A stretch of DNA of 64,000 nucleotides from an uncultured Aquimarina sp. (GTDB lineage: Bacteria > Bacteroidota > Bacteroidia > Flavobacteriales > Flavobacteriaceae): positions 124,001 through 188,000 of the forward strand of contig CANNBP010000011.1 in NCBI GenBank assembly GCA_947502885.1, given 5' to 3'. Numbering within the stretch: position 1 is the first letter of the stretch; each line of letters begins with the position of its first letter. Shown here in pieces: positions 17,763 through 29,300 of the stretch. Under the pieces are notes generated by a model. That model ran no database searches. It was not told where the DNA came from and was given only the letters and a program-made list of their open reading frames with translations. The translations under genes were made by a program, and so were the position numbers.

Positions 17763-19972
17763 GCGTGTTACCTAATAACATATTAAATCAACTTAAAAAA
17801 CGATGGAGGCTAAAGCGATGGTTAGAGGTCTGTTTTTATGTTTTAGGTTTTTCTCTTCTTTCTTACTTTTTATTTTTTAATTCGTTTATTACCATAAGTA
17901 CCTTTGTAATAGTAACCCTATTCTCTATCGTTTTAATCAAACCATTAAAACCAAGTCTAAGGGATGTAGTTAATTATATTGATCGACATTTAAAAGATGT
18001 AGAGTATAGTTCTGGACTTTTATTAATCCCTGAACAACAATTATCAAACATTGCCAAATTACAACGCCATAGGATAGGTGTAATTCTTAACAAAAAACAC
18101 AACACGTTAAGATCCCCTCATAGTTTGGTAAGAGGAAGTGCAATACTCATTACACTGGTTTTGATAAGTTTAATTATTTATCAACTTGATATAACTATCT
18201 CTTTAAAGAAGCAGATACCACAAACAAATGCTACAGAAATTGTTTTTACCGCTATAGATTCGGTTAAAAGGGATTCAAATCCTCCTAAATTAAAAAACCA
18301 ACAAATAACCATTACTTATCCAAAATATACAGGACTGGCACAGGTTTCAACTACCGAAATGAATATTAAAGCAGTTGAAGGGACTGAATTATCTTGGAAA
18401 TTAGAATTTGAAGGAGAAATAGCCGATGTAACCATGGAGAGTCTGGAGAATAGCTATCCTATGAAATTTGTCAATAATACATACATCCGAACATCAAAAT
18501 TAAATTCTTCAGGTTTCTATAATTTTAAATTTAGCGATAAACTAGGAACATCCTATGTTTCTGAACTATATGCTATAGAAGTTCTTCCTGATAAAAGTCC
18601 TCGTATAGAGGTTAAAGGAATTAAACAGTTTACCTCATTCTCCTTTGATCAAAACAAGGATATCCTTTTATCGGCTTCAATCTATGATGATTTTGGTATT
18701 CACGATGTATATCTTGTCGCCACGGTTAGCAAAGGTTCTGGAGAAGCGGTTAAATTTAGAGAGGAAAAGTTATATTTTGACGATCCTATACCTAAAGGAA
18801 ATAAAAAACTTACCCTACAGAAAAACATAAACCTGGATAAAATTAAAATGAATCCAGGAGATGAGCTATATTTTTATATCGAAGCTCTTGATCAAAAAGG
18901 ACTTAAGCCCAATGTATCAAGAAGTGAGACTTATTTTGCTGTAATAAAAGATACTGTATCAGATCAATTTGCAGTAGAAGGAACCATGGGCGTTGATTTA
19001 ATGCCCGATTATTTTAGAAGTCAACGCCAATTGATTATTGATACAGAAAAATTGATACGTAATCGATCCAAATTTTCTAAGAAAGAATTCAAATATAAAA
19101 GCAACGAGTTAGGCTTCGATCAAAAGGTACTACGACAAAGATATGCCGAATTTATGGGCGATGAATCAGAAATGGGTACAGCGCACGAAGAAAATGAAGA
19201 AACGCATGATCATGAAGAAGAAGAAAGTAATGATGATCCATTAGCACAGTATACCCATAACCATGATAGTGAAAATGAACATCATCTCGTCGAAGAAGAA
19301 AAAGATCTCAATCAAAAAAAAGATCCTTTGCAAGAGTACTTACATAATCATGACGACCCAGAAGAGTCTACTTTGTTTACTCAATCTCTAAAAAGTAAAT
19401 TACGACAGGCTTTGAATGAAATGTGGGATGCCGAACTACATTTAAGATTATATGACCCAAAAAAATCCTTACCATATCAGTACAAAGCGCTTAAACTTAT
19501 ACAAGAAATTAAAAACAGCGCCCGAATCTACGTTCATCGTATTGGTTTTGATCCAGCTCCTATAAAAGAAGATAAAAGATTAACAGGTAAAATAGATGAA
19601 GTAACTAATTATAGTAAAAAAGAGAAGTTGACTCAAAAAGACGAATTTGCATCTGTTCGTTTAGCAACTAAAAGGATTGAATTACACTTGTCTGAAAATA
19701 ACATATTTTCTGACAAGGACATACTCGTTTTAAAAAATGCTGGTAATGAGCTTGCGGTTATAGCAATTAAAAACCCTGGAAAATACCTAGGAACACTTCA
19801 AGAACTAAAAAAGCTCATAGAAATTAAAAAAGCTACTCTTAGTAGTTTAAAAGAAATACAAAAAGGGTTATATATGGCATTGCCTACATCAAAACCAAAT
19901 CCAACCAAAACATATATGCACACTAGTAAAATCAATGAATTACTTCTAAAAGAACTTGATAATCATGATTAA
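17759..19972 (+). CDS. DUF4175-like membrane protein with His/acidic repeat region
   Basis: The protein has 737 aa. Two close N-terminal membrane segments (about 22-60) are followed by a third hydrophobic stretch at about 125-145. The soluble part is of DUF4175 type, as in MoxR/DUF58 operons. At about residues 474-540 there is a strongly acidic, histidine-rich low-complexity stretch with two copies of a D-P-L-x-(Q/E)-Y-x-H-N-H-D motif and many HDHEEEE-like runs, which looks metal-binding. The C-terminal third is alpha-helical and charged. Overlaps its neighbours by 4 nt (upstream) and 8 nt (downstream). The function of the family is not established; the family name rests on position and topology. 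Confidence 0.7.
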   Translation: MSVLPNNILNQLKKRWRLKRWLEVCFYVLGFSLLSYFLFFNSFITISTFVIVTLFSIVLIKPLKPSLRDVVNYIDRHLKDVEYSSGLLLIPEQQLSNIAKLQRHRIGVILNKKHNTLRSPHSLVRGSAILITLVLISLIIYQLDITISLKKQIPQTNATEIVFTAIDSVKRDSNPPKLKNQQITITYPKYTGLAQVSTTEMNIKAVEGTELSWKLEFEGEIADVTMESLENSYPMKFVNNTYIRTSKLNSSGFYNFKFSDKLGTSYVSELYAIEVLPDKSPRIEVKGIKQFTSFSFDQNKDILLSASIYDDFGIHDVYLVATVSKGSGEAVKFREEKLYFDDPIPKGNKKLTLQKNINLDKIKMNPGDELYFYIEALDQKGLKPNVSRSETYFAVIKDTVSDQFAVEGTMGVDLMPDYFRSQRQLIIDTEKLIRNRSKFSKKEFKYKSNELGFDQKVLRQRYAEFMGDESEMGTAHEENEETHDHEEEESNDDPLAQYTHNHDSENEHHLVEEEKDLNQKKDPLQEYLHNHDDPEESTLFTQSLKSKLRQALNEMWDAELHLRLYDPKKSLPYQYKALKLIQEIKNSARIYVHRIGFDPAPIKEDKRLTGKIDEVTNYSKKEKLTQKDEFASVRLATKRIELHLSENNIFSDKDILVLKNAGNELAVIAIKNPGKYLGTLQELKKLIEIKKATLSSLKEIQKGLYMALPTSKPNPTKTYMHTSKINELLLKELDNHD

Positions 19973-21731
19973 TGAAGTTACTTTTTTGAATAATTCTTGG
20001 ATATGGCAAACGGTACTCATAGGAATACTGCTATGGGTTATCTTTATATGGAAAGAATTTTCTCAATTCGGAACATTAAGGTTTTGGACAAAATCAGCAA
20101 TTGCATTGTTAGCAATTATAGCACTTTCTATGATTGCTTTACAGCCCACAATTCCTATAAAAAAGAAAGGAATCAAAATGGCACTACTTACTAATGGTTT
20201 CAATCAAAATCAATTGGATAGTTTAAAAAAAGTGCACAAAAAACTAAAAATAAAAAGATATGAGAATAATCATCCTATTTTTGATAATTCGAGTACTTCT
20301 GATTCGGTTTTTGTCTTAGGTAATGGGGTAGCCTCCTTCGATTTTTGGCAATTAGATAGTTCTTATGTGAATTACTTAAAAGGAACAATTCCCACCGGAA
20401 TAATAAAGTTTAAGTATGATAAACAACCAACTGTGGGTGAATCTATCAGTTTTAAAGGTTTATATTCAAATTCGAAAAAAGGTAACCGATTAGTCTTAGA
20501 AGGACCGGGCCAAATTGGCTTGGATTCTGTTTTTCTTATATCTAATAATGAACAAGAATTCGAGCTCTCAACAAAATTAACAGTAGAAGGTAAATATCTA
20601 TTCTCTATAGTCGAAAAAGACACTTTAAACAATAATATTCGCCGAGATCCTATTCCTGTTGTTGTTTCTTCTTCTATCCCAATTAAAATATTAATCCTAA
20701 ATGAATCACCTACTTTTGAAACCAAATATTTAAAAAATTACCTTGCCGAAATCGGACATGAAGTAGTGATTAAAACTAAAATAACTAAGAATCGATATAA
20801 GTATGAATATTTTAATTCTAATCAAAAATCTATAGGTAAAATCTCTAAAAAAAGTTTAGCATCGTTCGATATAGTCATTCTGGATTATAATTCGCTAAAA
20901 AAGCTTAACAAGAATACTCTTTTTGCAATAGAGAATTCGGTAAAAGAAGATGGTTTAGGAATTTTTATACAACCTGACAATAATCTCTTTCGATTAAAAA
21001 ACGGTATTGGATCGTTTGATTTTTCAACAACAAAAAATCTTCAAACTACTTTTTTTAATCAACCTAAAATAAAACTTACTCAATATCCATATGCTTTTAA
21101 AAATGAGTTTCGAATACATCCTATACATAGAAACAAGGATTCTAAAATAATATCGGCGTACAAACGGTTAGGACATGGTCGCATTGCAACTACTGTTGTA
21201 GGGAATACTTTTGAATTGGTTTTAAATGGGTATGCAAATACGTATCAAGAGTTTTGGTCTACCTTGATTAAAAAGATCGGTAATAAAGTACCTTCTGCTG
21301 TCAAATGGGAATCAGATGCAATAATAACCTATCCAGACCATCCTTTCACTTTTAAACTTAGAACAGCTATACCAAAACCTAAAGTTAAGACAATAGATGG
21401 TTTTGAAATTTCATTACTTGAAAATATAAACCTTAATAATACCTGGACAGGAGTGACGTATCCCAAAAATACGGGATGGAACAATTTAAATTTATCATTA
21501 CAACAAGATAGTATTGCTTCTTTTAATTATTTCGTTTCAGATACTACGCATTGGCAGTCATTATATAATTACAAACGAATACAAAAAAACAATAGAAATT
21601 TTGAAAATTTCAGCTCTATATCAAAACAGGCTAAATCTAAACAATTAATCAACCCAATTACGTTTTTCATACTATTTCTAATTTGTATGGGATACTTATG
21701 GGTAGAACCCAAAATTTCTAAGATAAGTTAG
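19965..21731 (+). CDS. Membrane protein with amidotransferase-like domain
   Basis: The protein has 588 aa from ATG 19965, overlapping the previous stop by 8 nt. Two N-terminal membrane helices (about 10-30 and 42-62) precede a long soluble part, and one C-terminal helix lies at about 566-585. Around residues 240-340 the pattern I-K-I-L-I-L-N-E ... F-D-I-V-I-L-D-Y ... G-L-G-I-F-I-Q-P resembles the class I glutamine-amidotransferase-like fold found in BatA/vWA-type proteins, without an evident catalytic Cys-His pair. It is the last gene of the MoxR operon and is followed directly by a strong terminator. Topology suggests the large domain faces the periplasm. Confidence 0.65.
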   Translation: MINEVTFLNNSWIWQTVLIGILLWVIFIWKEFSQFGTLRFWTKSAIALLAIIALSMIALQPTIPIKKKGIKMALLTNGFNQNQLDSLKKVHKKLKIKRYENNHPIFDNSSTSDSVFVLGNGVASFDFWQLDSSYVNYLKGTIPTGIIKFKYDKQPTVGESISFKGLYSNSKKGNRLVLEGPGQIGLDSVFLISNNEQEFELSTKLTVEGKYLFSIVEKDTLNNNIRRDPIPVVVSSSIPIKILILNESPTFETKYLKNYLAEIGHEVVIKTKITKNRYKYEYFNSNQKSIGKISKKSLASFDIVILDYNSLKKLNKNTLFAIENSVKEDGLGIFIQPDNNLFRLKNGIGSFDFSTTKNLQTTFFNQPKIKLTQYPYAFKNEFRIHPIHRNKDSKIISAYKRLGHGRIATTVVGNTFELVLNGYANTYQEFWSTLIKKIGNKVPSAVKWESDAIITYPDHPFTFKLRTAIPKPKVKTIDGFEISLLENINLNNTWTGVTYPKNTGWNNLNLSLQQDSIASFNYFVSDTTHWQSLYNYKRIQKNNRNFENFSSISKQAKSKQLINPITFFILFLICMGYLWVEPKISKIS

Positions 21732-21742
21732 ATGAAATAAAC

Positions 21743-21781
21743 AAAAAGCGTTTATGAATTTTAAATTCATAAACGCTTTTT
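21743..21781. terminator. Bidirectional terminator between convergent genes
   Basis: An 18-bp perfect inverted repeat (21743-21760 and 21764-21781) with a 3-nt loop has A-run and T-run ends on both sides. It lies 11 nt after the MoxR operon and 31 nt before the end of the convergent M43 protease gene, so it can serve both. Confidence 0.9.
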
Positions 21782-21812
21782 CCACAAACATTAATAAAAA
21801 CAAGTTATACCT

Positions 21813-24800
21813 CTACTCTATTACGATCCTTAGAGTTTTAGTTATTGACTTCATTTCTACTTTTAAAATATATAAGCCTGAAGCTAGTTTTTGATTCATT
21901 TTTATATTCTTACTAAGTTCTGATCCTTTATTCTCATGTAACTCAAACACCCGAACTCCCATAGGATTATACAATTGTATTTTGACTAATCCAGTTTCTG
22001 GTGAATTAAAGTTTACATTGAAACCATGTCCTGAATTTGGGTTTGGAGAGACCGAAAGACTCTTAAACGTACTTGCATTATCATTAGGTATCTCATCATT
22101 ATCTATATTTTCTAATGAAGATATGTTAAGCGTATAATCTTCTACTTCTCCATATTTTACAGAACCACAAGCTATATTAGAATTTGGATAATACGCTACT
22201 CTTATACGCATTCCTGTATTACCGGATACAGCATCTTGAGGAACCGTAACACTTATTTCTCCTTTGGTTCCTGAAGTCTTTACTAATGGTATATATTCAT
22301 CTGCGTCATCAAAATCACCATCTCTATTCCAATCAAACCAAGCATATATCTCATCAGGTGTTCCTCCCCTATACCCCTCAATATCAACGGTAAGGTTATA
22401 ACTACTAGCTTTATTCACATTTGCCACCTTATCTATAAAGCTTTCATATCCAGAAGAATTTCTACCAGAAGCATTATCGATATTTGCAAAACTTACATTT
22501 GTTATCGCTTCTATTCCATTTTGACCATTTGCTGCGCAATAGTCTGGTCTTATAGTAGCTTTTCCGGTTACATTTAGGTTATCAATCCAAATTCTAGTAC
22601 CATATCCAGATGTATTTTTGAATTTTATCAATACACTTGGTTGGTTAGCAAAACTAGCTAATTCAATAACCTCTTCTCTCCAATGAGATCTTTCTGTTGG
22701 TATCCAATCATTAGTTTCATTTACCCCAATGGTAGTAGGATCATCTAATACTTCGACCGTTTCTAAATCTGTATGTGTTTTGTTGTAAACATTTGTCCAT
22801 GTTACCCCACAATCAGTAGAAATCAAAATCTCTAATCGATCAGCACTTTCCTCAACTCCATCAACCTCTGCATTATCATATTTTGTATATGCAATATCAA
22901 ACTTAAGGTACTCTGGTTCTACAGATTCAAAATCTAATGGATTCACAATCAGCTCATCAATCATATCCTCTGGATTATCAGCATTATTAATCACAAGACA
23001 CGAACTATCTCCATTTCCAACATCAGATCTTTTTTCCCATAAAATCTCATCCTTATCTGTATTTATAATTTTCCATCCTTCGATAGGGAAAGTTCCTTCA
23101 AAATTCTCTGTAAGAGGAAGAGTTGCTGTACTACCGATAGTAATAAAATCATTCTTTATTGTTATTGTACCTGTACCAAAACCATTTGTTGCTACTAAAG
23201 TTACATCATATACTCCAGGAGTTTCATAAGTAATGACTGGGTTTTGATCTGTGGATGTTGAAGGTGTTCCTCCGTTAAATGTCCACAACCAAGATGTAGG
23301 ACTTCCTGTAGAGTGATCTGTAAAGGTTACAGGAACATTATTACATATATTTTCGTTTACAGAAAAATCAGACACTGGTGTTTCTTGACTATTAAAATTG
23401 AATTTCACATTATCAATCCAGATTCTTGTACCATAACCTGAAACATTATGAAATTTGATCAAAACATTTACTTCTCCTTTAAACTCATCTAACAAGATTC
23501 TTTCGGTTCGCCAGTGAGAATCTTCAGTTGGTTTCCAATCATTAGGTTTAGCCGCTGGTCCAAAAGTTTCTAATTCTATATGTGTCTTAGAATATACTTC
23601 TTTCCAACTCACTCCACAATCTTTAGACACCAAGACTTTAAGAACATCTGGGCTATCATTATCAAACTTGGTATAGGCTACATCAAAAGAAAAATCTGTA
23701 TTTCCAGTCGACAAATCCATTGGTTGCAGAGTTATCTCATCTATTTCTCCAAGATTCTCGTTATCTGCATTATTCATTATCATACATGAATTGTCACCAC
23801 GACCGATGTCTGATCTTTTCTCCCAACCCAAAAAGTCATCAGGATTATTTAAATCCCAACCAGCAGGAGGGAATGTTCCTGAAAAATCTTCTGAAAATGA
23901 ATTATCATTAGGGATTACAATAGTTATATAGTCACTTTTCGTTACCGTATTACTCCCATTAGCATTGCTAGTTGTTAGTGTAACTTTATGTGAACCTTTT
24001 TGCGTATAGCTAATCACGGGTGGATTTTGACTAGTCGAAGTTGTTGGCGTTCCACCTTCAAAAGTCCATAACCAAGAAGTAGGGTTTCCTGTAGATACAT
24101 CTTTAAATGTAACATCTAAACTATTACAAATTGTACTTCTTTCTCTAGAGTAAAAATCAGATGTAGGTACATTGTCATTATCAAGAACTATATTAACATT
24201 ATCAATCCAAACTCTAGTACCATATCCAGAAGTATTAGAAAATCTAATAGCAACATTTGGGTTTCCATCATATGCGCTAAGGTCTAATATATCTTTTCTC
24301 CAATGCTCATCTTTACTAGGGATCCAACCGTTAGAATTACCTGTAATAACCTCTGTTGTCTCTAATTCTGTATGTGTTTTTGAATATGCATCATTCCATG
24401 TAACTCCACAGTCTGTAGATACTTGAACTTTTAATACATCAGGACTGCTATCATCAAATTTGGTATAGGCAACATCAAAATACATTTGACTTCTGTTACT
24501 AGATGTAAAATCAAAATATGGTAATCTAATATAATCTTTAGCTCCTAAAATGTTATTATTTGAGTTATCCATCACCATACTAGAACTATCCCCATGTCCT
24601 GCATCACTACGCTTACTCCATGCAAGTTCGTTATCAGGGTTATATACATCCCATCCTTTTGGAGGAAAAACTCCTTCAAAATCTTCTGATAAAGCAGCTG
24701 TAGAACGTTGATCAACATCTACATATCTCATTACCTGAATAGTATCCTCTCCTAAACTATTAGTTACTTTTAACGTTACTTTAAACTTACCTGCCGTAGC

Positions 24801-26054
24801 ATATGTAACTGTTGGATTGGCCTCTATTGATGTTGCTGGTGTTCCTCCTTCAAAAGTCCATACTCTAGACGTTGGTAATCCATTAGAAACATCTTTAAAT
24901 TTAATAGATTGATTATTGCATAATGAAGTTAAATCGCTCTCAAATTTAGCTTCAGGAATATCAGGAACAATACCTGTTGCTTTTAAATTATTTGGTTGCC
25001 AAAGTAGGCCTCTAGGATGTTTTACCTCGCTGGTATCATCTAACCAATACTTCATCAATGCCACTTGCTGTTTAGTAAACATATTTTGACAAGCAGTGTT
25101 ATAATCCATATGGTTTTCTAGGTTTGGAAATGTACCACATATATTTTCAACATCTCTATTACAACCTTCAGAACCAAGTGTATCAGGAGTATCTTCAAGA
25201 CCATCTCCATCAGCACATACAGGTTCACCATCTACTTGAGGGGCAAAAACATGACTCAATCCAAAGTAATGTCCAATTTCATGAGAGAATATTTTTTCAA
25301 AGTTAGGCCCTCCATAAATACCTTTATCTCCACATGCAGATGTTGTACCAATGTATCTCCAGTTATAAACTATTCGGGGAAATGCATCTTCGTGTGGTCC
25401 ATTTGGTAAAAAAGCGTGTCCTGATTGATTCCACTTACCATTTTGATTAGGGTAGTGTACTATAAATACTTGCAAATAATATTTCCCATTTTTACCCCAC
25501 CACCATGGATCATCGGTTATTCTTTTATCATATCCCCAAGAAATCAGATCTCCATCGGCTTTCCAGTTCATTCCTGGTGCCTCAAGTAAATTTCCATCTG
25601 GATCTTCCTTAGCCAATATAAACTCAATATTATCAAGCTTATCTTTAACACCATCAAATCTAGGATCGGTAGCGTTAAACTCTGGGTACTCTCCTCTGAA
25701 ATCTTTATTAGCAACATTTACGGCATCTGCTATCTTACATGCCATGATTTCTTTACTAATCTCATTTTTATTATTTGGTCCATCCCCTTCTCCATTATGT
25801 AGAATATGAAATACAACAGGAATCTTATAAGTAACTGAAGGTTTACTTAATAAACCGACCCCTCTACTTTGCGAAGTTCGTGAAAGGATATTTTGAAAAA
25901 CTCTTTCTTTTTTAATTTTTGATGTAGCTTTTTTAAAAGCTCTTTGATCTTTTATCGACAAATTTACCCCACAACCATTTCCGATTTTCTGACCATAGAT
26001 ATAGGACGTCAGAAATAGCATCATTAATGTAAAAAAATAGTTTTTAATTTTCAT
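21813..26054 (-). CDS. Secreted M43-like metalloprotease with PKD, anchor-J, GEVED domains and T9SS tail
   Basis: The protein has 1413 aa with a signal peptide ending SYIYGQ. The catalytic domain (about 80-350) holds the zincin motif HExxHxxGxxH as HEIGHYFGLSH at residue 258 and a Met-turn N-H-M-D-Y near 313, as in pappalysin-family (M43) proteases. A PKD domain (about 360-445) is followed by three repeats of a beta-sandwich of 'choice-of-anchor J' type (S-E-D-F-(E/S)-G-x-F-P-P-x-G-W starts) alternating with PKD domains, between about 455 and 1180. A GEVED-type segment lies at about 1221 (Y-A-W-F-D-W-N-R-D-G-D-F-D). Residues ~1333-1413 are a T9SS type A tail (S-P-N-P-N-S-G ... A-S-G-L-Y-I-L-K-V). 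All zinc ligands are present, so it should be active at the cell surface or outside the cell. Substrate unknown. Confidence 0.93.
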   Translation of the reverse strand: MKIKNYFFTLMMLFLTSYIYGQKIGNGCGVNLSIKDQRAFKKATSKIKKERVFQNILSRTSQSRGVGLLSKPSVTYKIPVVFHILHNGEGDGPNNKNEISKEIMACKIADAVNVANKDFRGEYPEFNATDPRFDGVKDKLDNIEFILAKEDPDGNLLEAPGMNWKADGDLISWGYDKRITDDPWWWGKNGKYYLQVFIVHYPNQNGKWNQSGHAFLPNGPHEDAFPRIVYNWRYIGTTSACGDKGIYGGPNFEKIFSHEIGHYFGLSHVFAPQVDGEPVCADGDGLEDTPDTLGSEGCNRDVENICGTFPNLENHMDYNTACQNMFTKQQVALMKYWLDDTSEVKHPRGLLWQPNNLKATGIVPDIPEAKFESDLTSLCNNQSIKFKDVSNGLPTSRVWTFEGGTPATSIEANPTVTYATAGKFKVTLKVTNSLGEDTIQVMRYVDVDQRSTAALSEDFEGVFPPKGWDVYNPDNELAWSKRSDAGHGDSSSMVMDNSNNNILGAKDYIRLPYFDFTSSNRSQMYFDVAYTKFDDSSPDVLKVQVSTDCGVTWNDAYSKTHTELETTEVITGNSNGWIPSKDEHWRKDILDLSAYDGNPNVAIRFSNTSGYGTRVWIDNVNIVLDNDNVPTSDFYSRERSTICNSLDVTFKDVSTGNPTSWLWTFEGGTPTTSTSQNPPVISYTQKGSHKVTLTTSNANGSNTVTKSDYITIVIPNDNSFSEDFSGTFPPAGWDLNNPDDFLGWEKRSDIGRGDNSCMIMNNADNENLGEIDEITLQPMDLSTGNTDFSFDVAYTKFDNDSPDVLKVLVSKDCGVSWKEVYSKTHIELETFGPAAKPNDWKPTEDSHWRTERILLDEFKGEVNVLIKFHNVSGYGTRIWIDNVKFNFNSQETPVSDFSVNENICNNVPVTFTDHSTGSPTSWLWTFNGGTPSTSTDQNPVITYETPGVYDVTLVATNGFGTGTITIKNDFITIGSTATLPLTENFEGTFPIEGWKIINTDKDEILWEKRSDVGNGDSSCLVINNADNPEDMIDELIVNPLDFESVEPEYLKFDIAYTKYDNAEVDGVEESADRLEILISTDCGVTWTNVYNKTHTDLETVEVLDDPTTIGVNETNDWIPTERSHWREEVIELASFANQPSVLIKFKNTSGYGTRIWIDNLNVTGKATIRPDYCAANGQNGIEAITNVSFANIDNASGRNSSGYESFIDKVANVNKASSYNLTVDIEGYRGGTPDEIYAWFDWNRDGDFDDADEYIPLVKTSGTKGEISVTVPQDAVSGNTGMRIRVAYYPNSNIACGSVKYGEVEDYTLNISSLENIDNDEIPNDNASTFKSLSVSPNPNSGHGFNVNFNSPETGLVKIQLYNPMGVRVFELHENKGSELSKNIKMNQKLASGLYILKVEMKSITKTLRIVIE

Positions 26055-26362
26055 AATTTATGTATTTGTGTTTCATTGAGAATATGTTTAAAATGCTAAA
26101 TTATAAATACCTTAACATTTGCTATACTAGACCCTACTAGTTTGTTATTTCAAAAAAAATAACAGTTCATAAAAATTTTCATCTGTTTCCTAAAAGCTAA
26201 ATATATAGGGAGTTTACAATAAGACTAAAACCAATACAATCTTAAAAACAACATATTCCATAAAGTTCTAATACACAAAAGCCAGATAATCTTATCTGGC
26301 TTTTCATATATATATATAAAGTCTATTTTACTGTTACTTAACAATATAAATTTTGCTACATT
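26055..26362. other. Intergenic region upstream of the M43 protease
   Basis: This 308-bp AT-rich stretch carries the terminator of the TonB receptor gene at 26277 and must carry the promoter of the protease. A perfect 7-bp inverted repeat (gttattt / aaataac) lies at 26144-26163. No clear -7 box was found. Confidence 0.5.
26277..26304 (-). terminator. Terminator after Oar-like receptor gene
   Basis: A 13-bp perfect inverted repeat (aaaagccagataa and complement) with a 2-nt centre lies 58 nt after the stop of the receptor gene. It has T-runs in both directions; the orientation is set by context. Confidence 0.85.
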
Positions 26363-29300
26363 TCAAAATTGATATTTAATCCCTACCTGCGCTCTCCACC
26401 TAGAATTAAATAAATCTGTTACATATGGTTCTGTTCCTTCGGGAATATTAAATTGAAATTGCGGCTCACCATTTTCGATTCCTTTTAAATTGAGTAAACT
26501 AAAACTAGAGTTTACCACATTTGGCACGAATACTAATCGTCCCCAATCTTTATTAAGAAAATTAAAAACGTTAAGTAAGTCAAATGATAACGAAATTTTT
26601 TGTCCGTTTTTAAAACTATGGCCATATTCTAATTTCATATCTAATTCATGATTCCATGGCGTTCTAGCTCCATTTCGTTCGGCTATTTGGCCTCTACGTT
26701 CTCTTAGGTATTTATCATTTTTGATAAAAGCATTTAAAAGTTCCCATTGTTGAGCAGCCGAAACTGTAATATTACCGGAAGAATCTGTAATATCTATTAA
26801 ATTAATTTCTGAGGCATCTTTGGGCACATAAACTACATCATTTCTAGAAGATCCATCACGATTTAAATCTCCTTGATACACATATGAAAAAGGAGTTCCT
26901 GCTCGACCATTGTATAAAAATGAAATAAACCCTGTGTCTTCCTTACCTAAATCAAAACTGTATGAGTGACTACTAACAAACTTATGTCGTAAATCAAAAT
27001 TTGAAAATGAAAGAGAAGGATCATTTCCAAAAACAGCCTGATTCCATTCAAAATTTGCCGCAGGAGAGCTACGAACTGTACTCGAAATATCTTTACTCAT
27101 TCCATAAGTATAACCAAGATATCCCCTATATGCTCCTATTTCTTTATGTATCCCAGCAGTAATATTATACCTAAAACCTTTATCTGTATTTGTCAATAAG
27201 AAAACATTCGTGAAATTGGGGTTAATTTTACTCGTATCTCCGGTTTCTAAAAAATAGGAACGATTGTCTGCTCCGTTAAAACTTCCTAAGTTGTTTTTAC
27301 GATTAATCGATTTAAAAAACACGCCATTCAAAACTTCGGTATAAGTTCCTTCTATGTCCAAAGTCCATCGATTCGGTAATTTTGCTTTAAAAGCAATATT
27401 TGTTTTCCAATCTCTTGGAAGTGTAAAATCTGTATCAATAAGGTTTATTTCGGCCAAATTAGATTGTGTACTTCTCAAATCCTCTAAGTTTTCTGTAAGC
27501 GCAACAGACTCTTCGGGACGTAAATCAATATTAAAATACTCTGTACCGGATATATACTCTGTATATGCAAACCATAAATAGGGTATTCTTCCAGAAAATA
27601 GCCCAGTTCCTCCTCTAAGTGTATACCTACCGTCGTTATCAATTTTATAATTAAATCCGAACCTAGGATTAAACTGTGGCTTTCTTGAAATTGTATTATT
27701 ATATTGAGCAAACTCAGGTGTGTTTTTTACTTCTTCACTTACAGGTAGTTGCTGAGTAAGATATTGCCCATCAAGACGAATACCAGCTGTAAGTGATAAG
27801 TTATCATTTAACCGAAAATTATCTTGAATAAATGTTGCAGTTTCTAACACCCCAATAGTAGCCGACGGTCGATCATTGACAAAGTCAAAATTATTATTGG
27901 TACGATTATAAACTCCTCGAATTCTTCTAGGCCTGTCATTTAAAAAATCTTCAACAGATCGATATTCCCAACGACCATTCCATGCAGATAAGAATCCATA
28001 ATCTACATCATGTAATTGAGCAAATACTCCTGTAGAAAAATTATGTTTATTTATAGAAAAGGTATAGGTATCTGCCAATTGAAGTGTCGAAAAATCTGTG
28101 TTATATACTGAAGCTTCTCTATATGTTCCTGCAAAAATACGACCTGCAGAAGAAGTCGCAATTTGAATATGCGGAAAAACGCGACCTTCAAAATCACGAT
28201 TCTCTTTTACGATATTAAACCCCAGAGATAGTTTATTTGTATTTCCACCCTTAAAATTAGACTTTAACTCAAGTGCTAAACTATTTGCTATGCTATTATG
28301 GCGATACCCTTGATTACCAAAATTAAAAAAGGTGCTGTTCCATTCTAGGTTATCAGCAAAGCTATTTACATAATTATTACGTAAAGAGATTTTATGTACA
28401 TCAGACAAATTGTAATCCATACGTGCAAACAATTTACTGCTAGATGTTCGTAAACTTGCTCCATTAAAAACTCCGGGGTCATAATCATATACCTCTAGCA
28501 ATCTACTGCGAATAGCTGTTACATCTTCAAGTGCTATATTAGAACTCGAACTTCCTGGGGCATTAAGAACAGGAGTATTGGATAGTGCCTGTTCAAAATT
28601 TACATAATAAAACAATTTATCTTTTATGATAGCGCCACCTATTCCACCACCAACCTGAGTATTATAAAAGGATTCGACTTCTTGCTCTGTACCTTGAGCA
28701 AAACGCCCAATAAGATTTTGATTGTTTCCATAACCATAAATCTCTGCTTTGGTAGTATTGGTTCCGTTTTTTGTGACCAGATTAATACTAGCTCCATTAA
28801 AATTACCAATACTTACATCAAACGGAGCCAGTTTAACACTAACTTGCTTTACTGCTCCTAAACCAATAGGTTGACTTCTCGAAAGTCCACCTGGTGTTCC
28901 ATTAGCAGATGAACCTGAAGCACCACTTGCAGGCTCTTGAAAACCTATTACATCGTTATTTGCTATTCCGTCAATATTTAAATTATTAAAACGATTACTT
29001 GCACCACCAAACGAATTTAAATTATTCTCTGGTAGGTTTTTGGTCAGATCCTGTACGCTTCGATTTATCGTTGGAGTAGCTTTAATTGTCTTACGACCAA
29101 CAAATGTTTCATTTCCACTTTTTTGTCTATTGGTATCACCTGTAATCACAACTTCTTCTAAAGAAAGGCCTTCTTCATTGAGAACAACATCTTTTATGGT
29201 TGTACTTCCTAGATTGATAATCACATCATTTTCAGTAACTGTTTTAAAGCCTAAAAATGAAATTTCAACTTGATAATGTACACCTGGAGGAAGGTTATTT

